DNA of 35,358 nucleotides from Flavobacterium sp. (GTDB lineage: Bacteria; Bacteroidota; Bacteroidia; Flavobacteriales; Flavobacteriaceae): positions 1-35,358 of the forward strand of contig JALRGZ010000252.1 in the NCBI GenBank assembly GCA_023253295.1, read 5' to 3'. A program made the translations under genes and the position numbers. The notes under the pieces were generated by a model. The model searched no databases and had not been told where the DNA came from. It saw only the letters and a list, made by a program, of their open reading frames with translations. This document shows positions 34,706-35,358 of the stretch, piece by piece (within the stretch, counting starts at the first letter, position 1; every line of letters starts with the position of its first letter).

Positions 34706-34719
34706 AGTGGACACTAGTG
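34706..34719. repeat. Right terminal inverted repeat of the IS
   Basis: AGTGGACACTAGTG, the exact complement of 33421-33434. Confidence 0.85.
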
Positions 34720-34819
34720 CTGTTTTTTATTAAAAAAAATAACTTTTCATAAAATATTGACTATTAAAGTGTTAAATTTAATATCTTTTAAAAATTAACC
34801 CTTAAATACAAAATTTATT

Positions 34820-35358
34820 ATGAAACAGAACAGAATTTTAGTATTTGGATCGTTAATAATTTTAACCCTCCTGATGAGCTTAAATATTCAGGCTCAAGAA
34901 GAACCTCAAACTGTCTACATTACTCTGACAACCATGCATCGAAATTTAGATGCTGACAGGAAAGAATGGATGAAAGTAGAACAGGAATTTTTTGACAAAG
35001 TAACAAGCAAAAATGATCTTATCATTGGTTCAGATGTACTGACACATTATTTCACAGAAAACAGCTCGGACATTTTACACGTTTCAGCTTACAAAACATG
35101 GGAAGATATTGAAAAATCAGAAAAAACAACAGATGATTTAATCAAACAAGGCTGGCCTGACGAAAAAGAGAGAAAAGCATTTTTTGAAAAGTACAGAAGT
35201 TTTTACACTCCCATGCACTCTGACGAGATTTACATTTCAGTACTGGAACCTAAAATGCTTGAAAACCCATCCAAAGAGCCTATGGTAGTTTATGTACGAA
35301 AATCGCAAATGGCATCTAGAAAATTAAATGATGAACTCAAAGTGTACAATGACAAAAT
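34820..35358 (+). CDS. Secreted protein of unknown function (5' part; runs off window)
   Basis: Open frame from ATG 34820 to the window edge, 179 codons with no stop. Residues 1-26 form a signal peptide ending NIQAQ, followed by EEPQTVYITLTTMHRN. The alternation of a beta strand, helix with charged residues (RKEWMKVEQEFFDKV), strand (ILHVSAYKTWEDIEK), and then a second strand series (EIYISVLEP, MVVYVRKSQ) suggests a dimeric alpha/beta-barrel (ferredoxin-like) fold, possibly duplicated. This is inference from pattern only and no function can be assigned. An AT-rich leader of about 100 nt separates it from the IS. Confidence 0.75.
   Translation, partial: MKQNRILVFGSLIILTLLMSLNIQAQEEPQTVYITLTTMHRNLDADRKEWMKVEQEFFDKVTSKNDLIIGSDVLTHYFTENSSDILHVSAYKTWEDIEKSEKTTDDLIKQGWPDEKERKAFFEKYRSFYTPMHSDEIYISVLEPKMLENPSKEPMVVYVRKSQMASRKLNDELKVYNDK

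Larger units (their letters stand above)
33421..34719 (-). mobile_element. IS4-like insertion sequence, about 1.3 kb, frameshifted
   Basis: Both ends read CACTAGTGTCCACT inward, enclosing one transposase gene. The outer CACTAGTG is itself palindromic, so the exact ends are ambiguous. One consistent reading is an element from 33427 to 34713 starting TGTCCACT with a 4-bp CTAG target duplication. It was inserted right after the hip operon and is oriented against it. Transposition in its current form would need a frameshift. Confidence 0.85.

Noticed and set aside
33421..34719. Programmed -1 frameshift producing full transposase
   Set aside because: Not adopted as the main reading: IS4 elements normally use one frame, and the slip site has only four A residues, short for a classical slippery heptamer.

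Overview
The window is AT-rich DNA from a member of the Bacteroidota, most likely Flavobacterium or a close relative. The signs are a SusC/SusD pair, a one-protein hybrid two-component regulator, a type IX secretion (T9SS) C-terminal motif (NFYPNPF), lipoprotein signals followed by acidic residues, and starts without clear Shine-Dalgarno sequences. The genus is inferred from style and was not checked by search.

Positions 1 to about 31,460 hold a complete-looking xyloglucan utilisation locus, all on the minus strand. In transcription order it has three parts. (1) A side-chain-stripping operon (30958 to 17479): GH39, GH31 alpha-xylosidase with PA14 insert, GH3 beta-glucosidase, GH95 alpha-fucosidase, SGNH acetylesterase (CE20-like) and secreted GH42 beta-galactosidase, closed by a terminator. 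(2) A monocistronic HTCS regulator (17214 to 13189) with its own terminator. (3) The outer-membrane unit (12553 to 4572): SusC, SusD, an IPT-repeat surface glycan-binding protein and a BACON-GH5, closed by a terminator. Separately transcribed genes follow: a second GH5 and a T9SS-secreted GH74 fused to a ricin-type lectin, whose last residues run off the window. Together these would cut xyloglucan at the surface (GH74, GH5 x2), bind and import the oligosaccharides (SGBP, SusCD), and remove acetyl, fucose, galactose, xylose and glucose in the periplasm.

A 32-bp element occurs twice with 27 identities, upstream of susC (12713-12744) and upstream of the GH39 operon (31431-31462). In both places a TTTG lies at exactly the same distance, so this is a strong candidate HTCS operator linking the two operons. 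Downstream of the second copy, a good intrinsic terminator (31039-31080) sits before GH39. It defines a roughly 350-nt non-coding leader or small RNA.

From 31836 onward the plus strand carries an independent accessory module: a tripartite hipB-hipS-hipT-like toxin-antitoxin operon preceded by three regularly spaced operator-like repeats. A 1.3-kb IS4-like insertion sequence with a frameshifted transposase follows, and then the start of a small secreted protein of unknown function that continues past the window edge. No tRNA, rRNA or CRISPR array was seen.
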